In this document: positions 9,846 to 18,259 of the stretch, piece after piece | How positions within the stretch are numbered: position 1 is the stretch's first letter | Layout of the letters: every line of letters begins with the position of its first letter | From: Nostoc sp. UHCC 0870 | Lineage (GTDB): Bacteria; Cyanobacteriota; Cyanobacteriia; Cyanobacteriales; Nostocaceae | Length of the DNA stretch: 64,000 bases | Assembly (NCBI RefSeq): GCF_022063185.1 | Contig: NZ_CP091913.1 | Location: forward strand, 5,557,141-5,621,140 | Direction of reading: 5' to 3' | Position numbers and translations under genes: made by a program | The notes under the pieces: generated by a model | Told to the model about the DNA's origin: nothing | Seen by the model: the letters and a program-made list of their open reading frames with translations, nothing else | Databases searched by the model: none

Positions 9846-9918
9846 ATGTGGATAAAATTAACTGGATTATTGATTTTGTGGGCTACCCCTGCCACCATTT
9901 GCCCCAAAGCTGGCAAGA
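9846..9918 (-). pseudogene. Remnant of a histidine kinase H-box
   Basis: The minus strand reads ALGQMVAGVAHKINNPVNFI, plainly the H-box region of the cyanobacterial kinases seen at 8045 and 22107, but with Lys for the usual Glu after the His. The similarity stops at the end of MITE copy A (9845) and no kinase sequence resumes beyond the MITE, so only about 24 codons survive. Confidence 0.6.
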
Positions 9919-10015
9919 TTGTAAAAATTTATTTAATTTATCTATCCAAAATGGGGAATGTGACAACTGGATTCTGTAGAAGCATTAATCACTGCTAATA
10001 GGAGGGTATCAAGCT

Positions 10016-12778
10016 GTGAAGATTTTCTGGAATACTACCTTTTACGCCATATTTTGGCTGTGGAACTTAACATTTTTAATGTTTGTCTATTTTGGGATAA
10101 TGCCTTGGATAGCTGTACCATTATTCCAAGCCACCTTACAGGGTGATATCCCCGCAGAATTTTCTGTAACACTAGTTGCCTTAATCGCCATACCAACAGT
10201 TTGTTCAATAATTGGTGGCAAATTCTTCATCAAAAAACCCCTACAACTCATCCGCTTATTTTATGGCGTAGAAGCACCACTATTTGTTTTGTGTTTACTA
10301 CGTTTATTTCTGATTCGGGAATTAACACCAGCTAGCACTCAAATTCTGTCCACAATTAGTATTTGTATTGTGGCATTTAGCGGCGAATTATTTTGGGGTT
10401 ATGCTTCTAGAAGGAAAAATGCTCTGCAATGGGTACAAATGGTAGCACATACTTTAATGTTGCTATTTGGCATTTATGCAGGTGTGATTTTACTATTTTA
10501 TGCCTTACCCCTAGCTGTGTCATTGCTGCAAGAGTTGATTAAATTTGAGTGGCTAAAAGCTTTAACCTATGTGTTTACTGATTTTTGGTCAGTTACTCTT
10601 GGCTTACTGCTGTTAACTTTTAGTGCCACTTTATTTATTTTCATGCCTTCAGCACTAGCAGCAATGTATGTAAATTCTGGCTATAGAATTTTACAAACTT
10701 TTGCTAGAGACTACGGAATTAAAAAGACTATAGCTGGTGCTAGTGCTGTTTTAATTGCCTTTGTCATTAGCTTTATTTCCTTACAGCAACAACCGCAAGT
10801 TTTAGCTTTTTCCCTATTAGCGAATGCCCCAAGAAATGATAGCGATCGCCAAACTATTCTTACTAAATCAAATGAAGTTCGTGATGGTTTAGTTAACGCT
10901 TATTTATCTTCCTATCGCTACCTCAGCAGTAGAGAAGAAAATAATCATATCAGTGCCATATATCAGCACGTTCTAGGCTTAAATAAAGGCGTAGCTAAGA
11001 ATATCCAACATAGCTATAACTTCCTCATGTCACCATTTTTGTATAATGGTTTAAGCAAAGATGCGGAAAAAGCCGAAAAGCTTTACGCAGAATTTTTTGA
11101 TACCCCACTACAAAAAGCAGAAAAAGCAGCAGTTAGTCATGCTGTACAATCTACTTTTAACCAGCAAGAAGTCAAAGCTGGTTTATTAAATATCAACGAG
11201 AAAAAGGTTTGGTTGACATCACAACAAGTCACAGTTAAAGAACATGGTGATTGGGCTGATGTGGAGTTATACGAAGTTTACAAAAACCAAACTCCAGAAG
11301 TTCAAGAAGTTTTTTACTCCTTTTCTTTACCAGAAAGTGCTGTAATTACTGGATTATGGTTGGGAGATACTAACAAACTATCCCAACGTTTTCCTTTCAC
11401 TGTTTCCCCTCGTGGTGCTGCCCAAAAAGTTTATAATTCTCAAGTCAGAAGAGAACGCCCTGTAGATCCGGCTTTGTTGGAACAAGTAGGGCCAAGACAC
11501 TATCGCTTGCGGGCTTTTCCCATCCCTCCTAATAATGTGCTACAAATTCAAGGACAACCACCACGCGCCACGGAAATGCACCTATGGCTAACTTACAAGG
11601 TGATGGGTAAAGATCAAGGTTGGCCGATGCCAGATTTAGGGGAAAAACGCAATATTTTCTGGAGTAAAGATACTAAACGTACCCGCAACGGTAAAGCTAT
11701 CAACTTTAAACAGGATGTTTGGTTAGAAGCTTTTGTCCCCGCCAGTAGTAAGATACAGCCTGCACTCCATGAAGTAGATTTAGAAAATGGGGATCAGATC
11801 GTCATCAAGCCTTTATCCCCAAAAGATTACTCCTTACCCAAAAATCAGCGCATCGCCTTAGTTTTAGATACTTCCCGCAGTATGGATAGTCATACCAAGG
11901 AATTATCGCAAACTTGGGATTGGTTAAAACGTCATGGCTTTGCAGACAAAGATTTAACTAATAACGATGCTGATTTATACATCAGTGTCGCTAAGGGTGC
12001 AGCACCCGAACGGCTGGATGATATCCAACAATTCCAAGCGGAAAAAACTACCTTTTACGGTACACTTCAACCCCAGGAAATGCTGGAACAGTTTAATCAA
12101 CTGCGCGGTGATACAGCCTATGATGCAGTATTACTCATTAGTGATGAGGGGAGTTATGAATTATCCCGCAAGAATAAGACTGTAGTTATTTCACCTGCGC
12201 CTCTATGGATGGTGCATTTAGGTGGATTACCCGCAGCCTACAACGATGGGATAATCAAATCTATCCAAGATACTGGCGGTGGAGTCTCGGAAGATATTGC
12301 AGAGGTATTGCAACGAATTGCTATGAAATCAGTGATAGGTGACTCTGTTGTGAGTGTAGTAGATAATTATGCGTGGTATCTGCAAAAAACTGATACCGCA
12401 GAGGTCGATAACCCTCAACAGTCAGAAGATTTACAACCATTAGCCGCCCGACAATTAATTTTAAGCTTGAGTAAACAAATCAAGTTAGACAACCTCAAAA
12501 GCTTAGATGCAATTCACGCGATCGCCAAAAAGTATGAGATTGTTAGTCCATACTCTTCTATGTTGGTATTAGTCAACGATGAACAAAGACGGTTACTCAA
12601 AGAAGCCGAAGCCGCAAGCGATCGCTTTGACCGCAAAATAGAAGATGGTAAAGAAACCCTCACCAAACCCAATAATCCCCTTAAAACAAGCGTCCCCGAA
12701 CCCTCCGGCGGTTGGATTTTAGCTATTGGTGCAGCCGCTATATTCATCCTGAAACGGCAAAAACGGACTGCGAATTAA
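10016..12778 (+). CDS. PEP-CTERM integral membrane protein with VIT/VWA-like part (TIGR02921 type)
   Basis: 920 aa. About seven hydrophobic helices fill residues 1-260. A large soluble part follows with a VIT-like region (near 390-560, VWLTSQQVTVKEHGDWADVELYE split by conserved turns) and a von Willebrand A-like segment with a MIDAS-like DTSRSMDSH near residue 618. The C-terminus is a canonical PEP-CTERM signal: VPEPSGG, one hydrophobic helix, then KRQKR. Such tails are processed by exosortases at the cell envelope. I recall a matching family, TIGR02921. The GTG start is supported by AGGAGGG at 10000-10006. A strong terminator follows. Precise function is unknown. Confidence 0.8.
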   Translation: MKIFWNTTFYAIFWLWNLTFLMFVYFGIMPWIAVPLFQATLQGDIPAEFSVTLVALIAIPTVCSIIGGKFFIKKPLQLIRLFYGVEAPLFVLCLLRLFLIRELTPASTQILSTISICIVAFSGELFWGYASRRKNALQWVQMVAHTLMLLFGIYAGVILLFYALPLAVSLLQELIKFEWLKALTYVFTDFWSVTLGLLLLTFSATLFIFMPSALAAMYVNSGYRILQTFARDYGIKKTIAGASAVLIAFVISFISLQQQPQVLAFSLLANAPRNDSDRQTILTKSNEVRDGLVNAYLSSYRYLSSREENNHISAIYQHVLGLNKGVAKNIQHSYNFLMSPFLYNGLSKDAEKAEKLYAEFFDTPLQKAEKAAVSHAVQSTFNQQEVKAGLLNINEKKVWLTSQQVTVKEHGDWADVELYEVYKNQTPEVQEVFYSFSLPESAVITGLWLGDTNKLSQRFPFTVSPRGAAQKVYNSQVRRERPVDPALLEQVGPRHYRLRAFPIPPNNVLQIQGQPPRATEMHLWLTYKVMGKDQGWPMPDLGEKRNIFWSKDTKRTRNGKAINFKQDVWLEAFVPASSKIQPALHEVDLENGDQIVIKPLSPKDYSLPKNQRIALVLDTSRSMDSHTKELSQTWDWLKRHGFADKDLTNNDADLYISVAKGAAPERLDDIQQFQAEKTTFYGTLQPQEMLEQFNQLRGDTAYDAVLLISDEGSYELSRKNKTVVISPAPLWMVHLGGLPAAYNDGIIKSIQDTGGGVSEDIAEVLQRIAMKSVIGDSVVSVVDNYAWYLQKTDTAEVDNPQQSEDLQPLAARQLILSLSKQIKLDNLKSLDAIHAIAKKYEIVSPYSSMLVLVNDEQRRLLKEAEAASDRFDRKIEDGKETLTKPNNPLKTSVPEPSGGWILAIGAAAIFILKRQKRTAN

Positions 12779-12812
12779 AATCACAGTCAGGTTTCCTCAT
12801 CTCTAGTACGTC

Positions 12813-12844
12813 AAAACTCCATCTCATTGAAGATGGAGTTTTTT
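12813..12844 (+). terminator. Rho-independent terminator of the PEP-CTERM gene
   Basis: Perfect stem AAACTCCATCT / AGATGGAGTTT with a six-base loop, running into a T-tract, 35 bases after the stop at 12778. Confidence 0.85.
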
Positions 12845-12902
12845 CTGGTGCATTTGAGAAGATTCTCAATTATTGACTTTTACAAGAAGTGAGGAATAAG
12901 GA

Positions 12903-13040
12903 TTATCTCTTTGTATTCTCTGAAGCTGTCTTCTTTGTATGGGCTTTACGTGATAGAACTTGTAGATTATTGACTGTAGTTAAACCGCCCTCAGACATCG
13001 GTTTAATGTGATCAATTTGGAAATCTCGCCTCATCTGGCT
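12903..13040 (-). pseudogene. HNH endonuclease 3' fragment
   Basis: The minus strand encodes RRDFQIDHIKPMSEGGL followed by NNLQVLSRKAH and TKK, the second half of an HNH domain (His-Ile...Asn...). The zinc-binding Cys usually found in the LCRKC stretch is replaced (LSRKA). The N-terminal half is missing: upstream the sequence merges with the end of the HNH gene at 13031-13342 in another frame. I read it as a non-functional remnant joined to that gene. Confidence 0.55.
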
Positions 13041-13342
13041 TCTAAATCCAGTAATTGCACAACTATATCTGCTAAAAAATGATCGCTCCATTTATCTTGT
13101 CGCGGATGAAAAAGGCGAACGTCAATATTTGATTCGGGATCATTTCCACTAATTCGAGTTCCCTTGCGAAGATTGCAGGAGCGACAAGCAAGGGCTAAAT
13201 TGGAATCAGCATCTGTACCTTGTCTGGAAAGCGGAATAATGTGTTCAACTTCAAAAGCAAGATTAAAAATCAACTCAGGCGCATGACAATATTCACAGCG
13301 ATGGTTAGCCCGGTCTGCAACTAAATTATAGTAGGGGTTCAT
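13031..13342 (-). CDS. HNH endonuclease, C-terminally truncated
   Basis: 103 aa. The HNH core is intact: CEYCH, FEVEHIIPLSRQGTDADSN, LALACRSCNLRKG, then LFHPRQDKWSDHF. Family members usually continue 40-60 residues past WxxHF; here only about 14 unrelated residues follow before the stop, and the sequence then enters the HNH fragment at 12903-13040. It is probably a chimera made by recombination between two HNH genes. The ATG at 13342 overlaps the stop of the upstream gene by four bases (ATGA), so translation is coupled to the 13339-13701 gene. The catalytic residues remain, so activity cannot be excluded. Confidence 0.7.
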   Translation of the reverse strand: MNPYYNLVADRANHRCEYCHAPELIFNLAFEVEHIIPLSRQGTDADSNLALACRSCNLRKGTRISGNDPESNIDVRLFHPRQDKWSDHFLADIVVQLLDLEAR

Positions 13343-13701
13343 GGGCTGATTTGCTGTAGTAGAGATGCTGTCCGTGCTGTAGAAGCTTTGAGTTCAGCAT
13401 CAACAAGACTGTCTAATTCTGCTTGTTCTTCAAAAGAAAGCTCTTGTCCTTTGTCGCGTGCTGTGTGCCATAAACTCATCAGTTCAGATAAGCGTTTTTG
13501 CTGCTCGGCACTAAAAAACTGATCAGGGCGAAAACTTTGAATCACCAACAAAGCACTAAATCCCGTTTTACCTAACTCAGCAGTTAAAGCATCTAGAGCC
13601 TGTCCCGCAGTTTTACATACAGAAGACTTATCGCCGGCGATCGCTTGATAACATTTTTCACCACTAGCATCTGATATCGGCAAGATAACAACTGTAGTCA
13701 T
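13339..13701 (-). CDS. Conserved hypothetical coupled to the HNH gene
   Basis: 120 aa, no signal peptide or membrane segment. N-terminal half is a mixed alpha/beta stretch (VVILPISDASGEKCYQAIAG, ALDALTAELG, SALLVIQSF). C-terminal half is helical and acidic (LSFEEQAELDSLVDAELKAS). I know of no named domain. The stop overlaps the HNH start by four bases, so the two form an operon, and I recall this pairing in other Nostocales. It may regulate or accompany the nuclease, but nothing in the sequence proves that. ATG start at 13701. Confidence 0.6.
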   Translation of the reverse strand: MTTVVILPISDASGEKCYQAIAGDKSSVCKTAGQALDALTAELGKTGFSALLVIQSFRPDQFFSAEQQKRLSELMSLWHTARDKGQELSFEEQAELDSLVDAELKASTARTASLLQQISP

Positions 13702-13773
13702 ACATTCTATCCCTGCTCAACCCCTAATTATAACACCTTAAGAGTAAGGAATGGCGCAAAATCTATGTTGTCT

Positions 13774-13992
13774 TCCCTACACCCCTACACCCCTACACCC
13801 CTACACCCCTACACCCCTACACCCCTACACCCCTACACCCCTACACCCCTACACCCCTACACCCCTACACCCCTACACCCCTACACCCCTACACCCCTAC
13901 ACCCCTACACCCCTACACCCCTACACCCCTACACCCCTACACCCCTACACCCCTACACCCCTACACCCCTACACCCCTACACCCCTACACCC
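13774..13992. repeat. Octamer tandem array (ACCCCTAC), about 27 copies
   Basis: Near-perfect tandem repetition of ACCCCTAC over about 219 bp. Unlike CRISPRs it has no spacers. It is open in two plus-strand frames, giving artefactual His-Pro-Tyr-Thr-Pro peptides. It ends exactly where the stop codon of the 13993-14343 minus-strand gene begins. The same unit recurs at 14556-14590 (inverted), at 14686-14722 as a CTTACACC variant, and at 32514-32558. Confidence 0.9.
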
Positions 13993-14343
13993 TCATTCCT
14001 GTGTCCCTTGTTGCAGTATCGCCTGACAATATTGAATTAAAGTAGAGAGGCGATCGCTAATTGTTTTTAGTCTTGTCTGTACCGTCGATTCTTGCCGCGC
14101 CCCCTGCAAAAACATCACATCTACTTCCAACAAGCGTAACTGCTTGCTCATTTCCGTTTGGTAAGATTGCTCTCGTGAGTTGGCATCTTCCGCCAAAGGG
14201 ACTATTTCCTGCCCAAACAATTGTTGTAAGCTGGCTACACGCTGTTTCAGTTCAGGTAAATTTACTTGAAGATTGCTCACATCTGTACGCAATTGTTCAA
14301 GTAAATTTACCAGTCGTTGATATTTATCAGAACTTAAAGACAT
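13993..14343 (-). CDS. Coiled-coil hypothetical protein
   Basis: 116 aa, almost entirely helical with heptad-like spacing of Leu/Val (LVNLLEQLRTDVSNLQVNL, LKQRVASLQQLF, LLEVDVMFLQ, LSTLIQYCQAILQQ). No signal peptide, membrane segment or catalytic motif. Probably a small cytoplasmic oligomerising protein of cyanobacteria. The stop codon abuts the octamer array, so the last residues (QGTQE) may have been reshaped by it. ATG start at 14343. Function unknown. Confidence 0.6.
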   Translation of the reverse strand: MSLSSDKYQRLVNLLEQLRTDVSNLQVNLPELKQRVASLQQLFGQEIVPLAEDANSREQSYQTEMSKQLRLLEVDVMFLQGARQESTVQTRLKTISDRLSTLIQYCQAILQQGTQE

Positions 14344-14555
14344 TCACTGCTATTTAAGATAGTATTAATGTCAAGAAAAATTGGCTTCTACAATAATCTA
14401 TCTTACGCTCTTACTTGTATTCTCAGCCTGAAACTTTGCTTTGAGGCTGTGTTTGCAATCTATGTTTTTTCACACATATGATCACGAAAATTCGCAGTGG
14501 ATGAGTACCATAGGTATATAGGGAATCATCCTGTTACCAAGCCCCGTTGGGGCGG

Positions 14556-14722
14556 GTGTAGGGGTGTAGGGGTGTAGGGGTGTAGGGGGAAGAAAGAGCA
14601 GCCGACCTAACCCTTGGGTTAAAAGCCCTGCTCCTTGGGGCAACGGTGTTGGTCTCTTTTTCAATCCCCGTCCAACACCTTCAATCCTTACACCCTTACA
14701 CCCTTACACCCTTACACCCCTA
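14556..14722. repeat. Octamer repeats upstream of rel
   Basis: Inverted GGGTGTAG units at 14556-14590 and CTTACACC units at 14686-14722 flank a short stretch containing GGGCGG and GGCAACGGTGTTGG. The gene-free interval 14344-14812 contains little else. These arrays sit where the rel promoter and leader should be, and an ATG at 14723 begins right after the second array. Confidence 0.75.
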
Positions 14723-14812
14723 ATGAACTCACCAGGACAGCATCATCACGGACTGATGATGCTGCCAGTTGCATCTATTTCCCACTTATCCAGAGATCAC
14801 CTCTCCTATTGT

Positions 14813-17068
14813 ATGAGCAGTATAGCTATAAGTTCCCCGACTGATCTTTCCCTTCCCGAATGGCTGAAGAAATGTTTGCGGGAGACATCAGCCCAGCACA
14901 ACGCAGCACAAGACGACCGCCTATATAGTGATAACACTTTAATTTGCCGGGCGTTTGAATTTGCTTATCAGCTGCATAAAGGTCAATATCGCAAGTCAGG
15001 AGAATTATATATTAGCCATCCTGTGGCTGTAGCTGGTTTGCTGCGCGACTTAGGAGGCAGTCCTGCTATGATAGCAGCTGGATTTCTTCATGATGTAGTT
15101 GAAGATACAGATGTCACAATTGACGAAATAGACCAGCTATTTGGTGCGGAAGTGCGTCAATTGGTGGAAGGTGTCACCAAGCTTTCTAAAATCAACTTTA
15201 AAAGCAAAACCGAAGGACAAGCTGAAAACTTTCGGCGAATGTTTTTGGCAATGGCGCAGGATATCCGGGTAATTGTGGTGAAGTTGGCAGACCGGTTGCA
15301 TAATATGCGAACTCTGCAATATATGTCTGAAGACAGCCGCCGCCGTTCAGCCCAGGAAACTAGAGATATCTTTGCACCTTTAGCTAATCGTCTGGGGATC
15401 TGGCGGATTAAGTGGGAATTAGAAGATTTAGCCTTTAAGTATTTAGAACCGGAAGCGTTTCGTGAGATTCAGCAGCACGTTTCGGAAAAACGTACAGCCA
15501 GAGAAGAGAAATTAGCTAAAGCTACAACAACTTTGCAGCAACGGTTACAGCAAGCAGGCGTTCGCTGTTTAGATATTAGTGGTCGTCCCAAGCATCTTTA
15601 TAGCATTTACCAGAAGATGCAGCGACAGCAAAAGGAATTTCATGAAATTTATGATTTGGCAGCCCTACGGATTATTGTAGAAACGAATGAGGAATGTTAT
15701 CGGGCTTTAGCTGTAGTACATGATGCTTTCCGCCCTATTCCTGGCAGATTTAAAGATTATATCGGCTTACCTAAACCTAACCGCTATCAATCGTTGCATA
15801 CGGGAGTCATTGGCTTAACTGGTCGTCCGTTAGAAGTGCAGATTCGCACAACGGAAATGCACCACATTGCCGAATACGGGATTGCAGCCCATTGGAAGTA
15901 TAAAGAAACGGGCGGGTCTAATAGCTTACTGACAACCAGTGATGACAAGTTTACCTGGTTGCGGCAGCTACTAGAATGGCAAAGCGACATGAAGGACGCA
16001 CAAGAGTATCTTGATAGCGTCAAAGATAATTTATTTGAAGATGATGTTTATGTCTTCACTCCCAAAGGGGATGTTGTTTCCTTAAACCCAGCCTCAACAA
16101 CGATAGATTTTGCCTATCGGATTCATACGGAAGTAGGAAATCACTGTGCAGGGGCGCGGGTAAATGGTAGGATTGTCCCTCTGTCAACACGACTACACAA
16201 TGGTGATATTGTAGATATTATTACCCAAAAGAATAGTCATCCCAGCTTAGACTGGCTAAATTTTGTCAGGACTTCCACAGCCAAGTATCGGATTAAACAA
16301 TGGTACAAGCGATCGCGCCGGGAAGAAAATGTAGCCCGTGGACGGGAGTTATTAGAAAAAGAACTAGGGAAAACAGGTTTTGATAATCTGCTGAAGTCAG
16401 AATCCATGCAGACGGTATCAGAAAAATGTAATTACCATAGTACAGAAGATTTACTAGCAGGTTTAGGTTACGGGGAAATAACCTTAAACCTAGTGCTGAA
16501 TCGTTGGCGAGAAGTGGTGAAGGCGCAACAACCAACAGCAGAAGTCATTCCCTTAATACCAAAAGAGTCATCCACACCCAGAACCCATTCAACTACTTCC
16601 CGTTCTACAGACTCGCCCATTATCGGCGTAGAAGGATTAGTATATTATCTCGCCGGCTGTTGTACTCCCATTCCTGGAGAACCAATTATTGGTGCAGTCA
16701 CAAGGGGTAGAGGAATTTCCATCCATCGCCAAGGATGTCATAATTTAGAATCAGTAGAAGGCGATCGCTTAGTGCCAGTGCGCTGGAATTCCAGTGTAGA
16801 AAATAGTGGTCGTCCCCACACCTACCCAGTGAATATCCAAATTGAAGCCCTTGATAGAGTAGGGGTACTCAAAGATATCTTATCAAGACTAAGTGACCAA
16901 GGTATCAACGTCCGTCACGCCCAAGTTAAAACATCCATTGGTCAACCAGCATTAATGGACTTAGGTATAGAAATACGCGACAGACCCCAGCTAGAGCAAG
17001 TATTCACTCAAATCAAAAAAATGAGCGACATTCTCAATATCCGTCGTGTTGGTCAAAGCGAGGATTGA
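14813..17068 (+). CDS. spoT: Bifunctional (p)ppGpp synthetase/hydrolase (RelA/SpoT)
   Basis: 751 aa. Order: HD hydrolase (about residues 50-200, with YISHPVAVAGLLRDLGG and GFLHDVVEDT), RelA/SpoT synthetase (about 240-350, with FKDYIGLPKPNRYQSLHT), TGS domain (near 400-460, VYVFTPKGDVVSL), a helical/zinc-finger region with CCTPIPGEPI, and an ACT domain at the end. It makes and degrades the stringent-response alarmone. Both catalytic motif sets appear intact, so both activities are expected. I prefer ATG 14813 (MSSIAISS...SLPEWL), which gives the usual cyanobacterial length; an in-frame ATG at 14723 would add 30 low-complexity residues from the repeat border. Confidence 0.93.
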   Translation: MSSIAISSPTDLSLPEWLKKCLRETSAQHNAAQDDRLYSDNTLICRAFEFAYQLHKGQYRKSGELYISHPVAVAGLLRDLGGSPAMIAAGFLHDVVEDTDVTIDEIDQLFGAEVRQLVEGVTKLSKINFKSKTEGQAENFRRMFLAMAQDIRVIVVKLADRLHNMRTLQYMSEDSRRRSAQETRDIFAPLANRLGIWRIKWELEDLAFKYLEPEAFREIQQHVSEKRTAREEKLAKATTTLQQRLQQAGVRCLDISGRPKHLYSIYQKMQRQQKEFHEIYDLAALRIIVETNEECYRALAVVHDAFRPIPGRFKDYIGLPKPNRYQSLHTGVIGLTGRPLEVQIRTTEMHHIAEYGIAAHWKYKETGGSNSLLTTSDDKFTWLRQLLEWQSDMKDAQEYLDSVKDNLFEDDVYVFTPKGDVVSLNPASTTIDFAYRIHTEVGNHCAGARVNGRIVPLSTRLHNGDIVDIITQKNSHPSLDWLNFVRTSTAKYRIKQWYKRSRREENVARGRELLEKELGKTGFDNLLKSESMQTVSEKCNYHSTEDLLAGLGYGEITLNLVLNRWREVVKAQQPTAEVIPLIPKESSTPRTHSTTSRSTDSPIIGVEGLVYYLAGCCTPIPGEPIIGAVTRGRGISIHRQGCHNLESVEGDRLVPVRWNSSVENSGRPHTYPVNIQIEALDRVGVLKDILSRLSDQGINVRHAQVKTSIGQPALMDLGIEIRDRPQLEQVFTQIKKMSDILNIRRVGQSED

Positions 17069-17080
17069 TTGGGGACTATT

Positions 17081-17144
17081 CAATTCAAAATTCAAAATGA
17101 CGCTCGCGGACTCGCTAACGCTGCGCTAACAAAATTCAAAATTA
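17081..17144. repeat. 64-bp dispersed repeat, copy 1
   Basis: AATTCAAAATTC flanks a core GACGCTCGCGGACTCGCTAA. An inverted copy of the same length is at 21961-22024. The flanks are the common AATTTTGAATT STRR. Confidence 0.7.
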
Positions 17145-17156
17145 AAGAACCTCTGA

Positions 17157-17349
17157 GGACTGGGGAATGGGGACTGGGGACTGGGGACTGGGGGAGCAAC
17201 GCCATTTTGTGAGATGGGGAGGTAAGGGAGACAAGGTAAAATTTTCTCAACACTCCCCTACTCAGCACTCAGCACTCAGCACTCCCCTACTCAGCACTCC
17301 CCTACTCAGCACTCAGCACTCCCCTACTCAGCACTCCCCTACTCAGCAT
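17157..17349. repeat. STRR cluster (GGGGACT and CAGCACT units)
   Basis: 17157-17194 repeats GGGGACT-type heptamers. About 17247-17349 repeats CTCAGCA and CTCCCCTA units. It fills the space between the convergent rel and TPR genes; no gene or terminator was seen. Confidence 0.75.
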
Positions 17350-17355
17350 TCAGTA

Positions 17356-18054
17356 TTATGAAATTCCAGGATTATCTAATGTTTTGAGCTGCTGTAAAAT
17401 TTGTTCGACTTGGTAAACTTTCTCGTTTCTCTTTTGGGTTTTAAAGATATTTAAAGCTTTTTCTAAAGAAGCTCGTGCTTGATCCTTTTGATTAGTTTGC
17501 CACAATGCCTGACCATAATTAATCAGTGCATCACCATAATCAGGATTAATTTCTAAAGCTTTTTTATATTCCGCAATGGCATCTTCCCAACGACTTTGGC
17601 TAGCATAAACCACGCCGACGGCATTATATGCTAAGGCATATTTTGAATTGCGGCGAATGGCTTCGCGGTAGGCACTAATTGCCGCTTCTGGTTGATTGAG
17701 GCGTGCAAATACATTGCCTAGTTGAAAGTTGCCGAAAGTATCTTGGGGATATTTTTTCAGCAGTTGACACAGGGTTTTTGCTGCGCCTTGAAAGTTTCGC
17801 TGATTATATAAATTATTGGCTTCTTGGATTAGCTGCGATCGCTCTTGTGATGTATCCGCAAACTGTGCTAACTTCTGTACTTGTTTCTGTTGCGGTTTTT
17901 GTTCTGGGGTATTTAAAGCTGCTTGACAGGCGAACTTTGCTGGTGATTGTTCCTGTGCTTGAGCAGAAATTGGCGAAACTAGGGTAATGATACTCAGCGA
18001 TACACAGCTAAAAGCTTTCACACATCCTGATTGCAGTTGACTGTTTGGCTTCAT
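17356..18054 (-). CDS. Exported TPR protein
   Basis: 232 aa from ATG 18054. Signal peptide: basic start, hydrophobic CVSLSIITLVSPISA, then cleavage near QAQ. Mature part has four or five tetratricopeptide repeats from about residue 85, e.g. AAISAYREAIRRNSKYALAY and AIAEYKKALEINPDYGDALI, with the canonical A-x-x-A/N-P-x-Y spacing. TPRs mediate protein-protein contacts; no catalytic domain is present. GAGG lies a few bases upstream of 18054; an earlier ORF start at 18144 would put 30 residues before the signal peptide and is unlikely. The 3' end lies against an STRR cluster. Confidence 0.78.
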   Translation of the reverse strand: MKPNSQLQSGCVKAFSCVSLSIITLVSPISAQAQEQSPAKFACQAALNTPEQKPQQKQVQKLAQFADTSQERSQLIQEANNLYNQRNFQGAAKTLCQLLKKYPQDTFGNFQLGNVFARLNQPEAAISAYREAIRRNSKYALAYNAVGVVYASQSRWEDAIAEYKKALEINPDYGDALINYGQALWQTNQKDQARASLEKALNIFKTQKRNEKVYQVEQILQQLKTLDNPGIS

Positions 18055-18160
18055 CACCCTCATCCTTTCTTTAATCACGTCCTGATCCCCATGATAAACC
18101 GAAGTGTGGCAGCATACGCATTCTTGTAGTATTTGTAATAGCACAGCAAAGCTAAAATAG

Positions 18161-18258
18161 TGCTGATCTGTAGGTTGGGTTGCGCTGCGCTTAACTCAAC
18201 CTACAGATCAGCACTCAGCACTCAGCACTCAGCACTCAGCACTCAGCACTCAGCACTC
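18161..18258. repeat. Hairpin plus CAGCACT heptamer array
   Basis: 17-bp arms TGCTGATCTGTAGGTTG / CAACCTACAGATCAGCA (18161-18213) run directly into about seven perfect CAGCACT heptamers ending just before the acs stop at 18260. A hairpin immediately downstream of acs could help end transcription, but no T-run follows. Confidence 0.8.
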
Positions 18259-18259
18259 T

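Noticed and set aside
9795..9998. Plus-strand reading frame over MITE copy A
   Set aside because: It runs from the MITE into the antisense of the kinase remnant, so it is explained by those two features.
13751..14040. Two overlapping plus-strand reading frames encoding His-Pro-Tyr-Thr-Pro repeats
   Set aside because: They are translations of the octamer array in different phases, have no start signal, and show no codon pattern beyond the repeat.
17247..18258. Repeat clusters as a possible CRISPR array
   Set aside because: Units are 7-8 bp with no unique spacers and no cas genes are present anywhere in the window.
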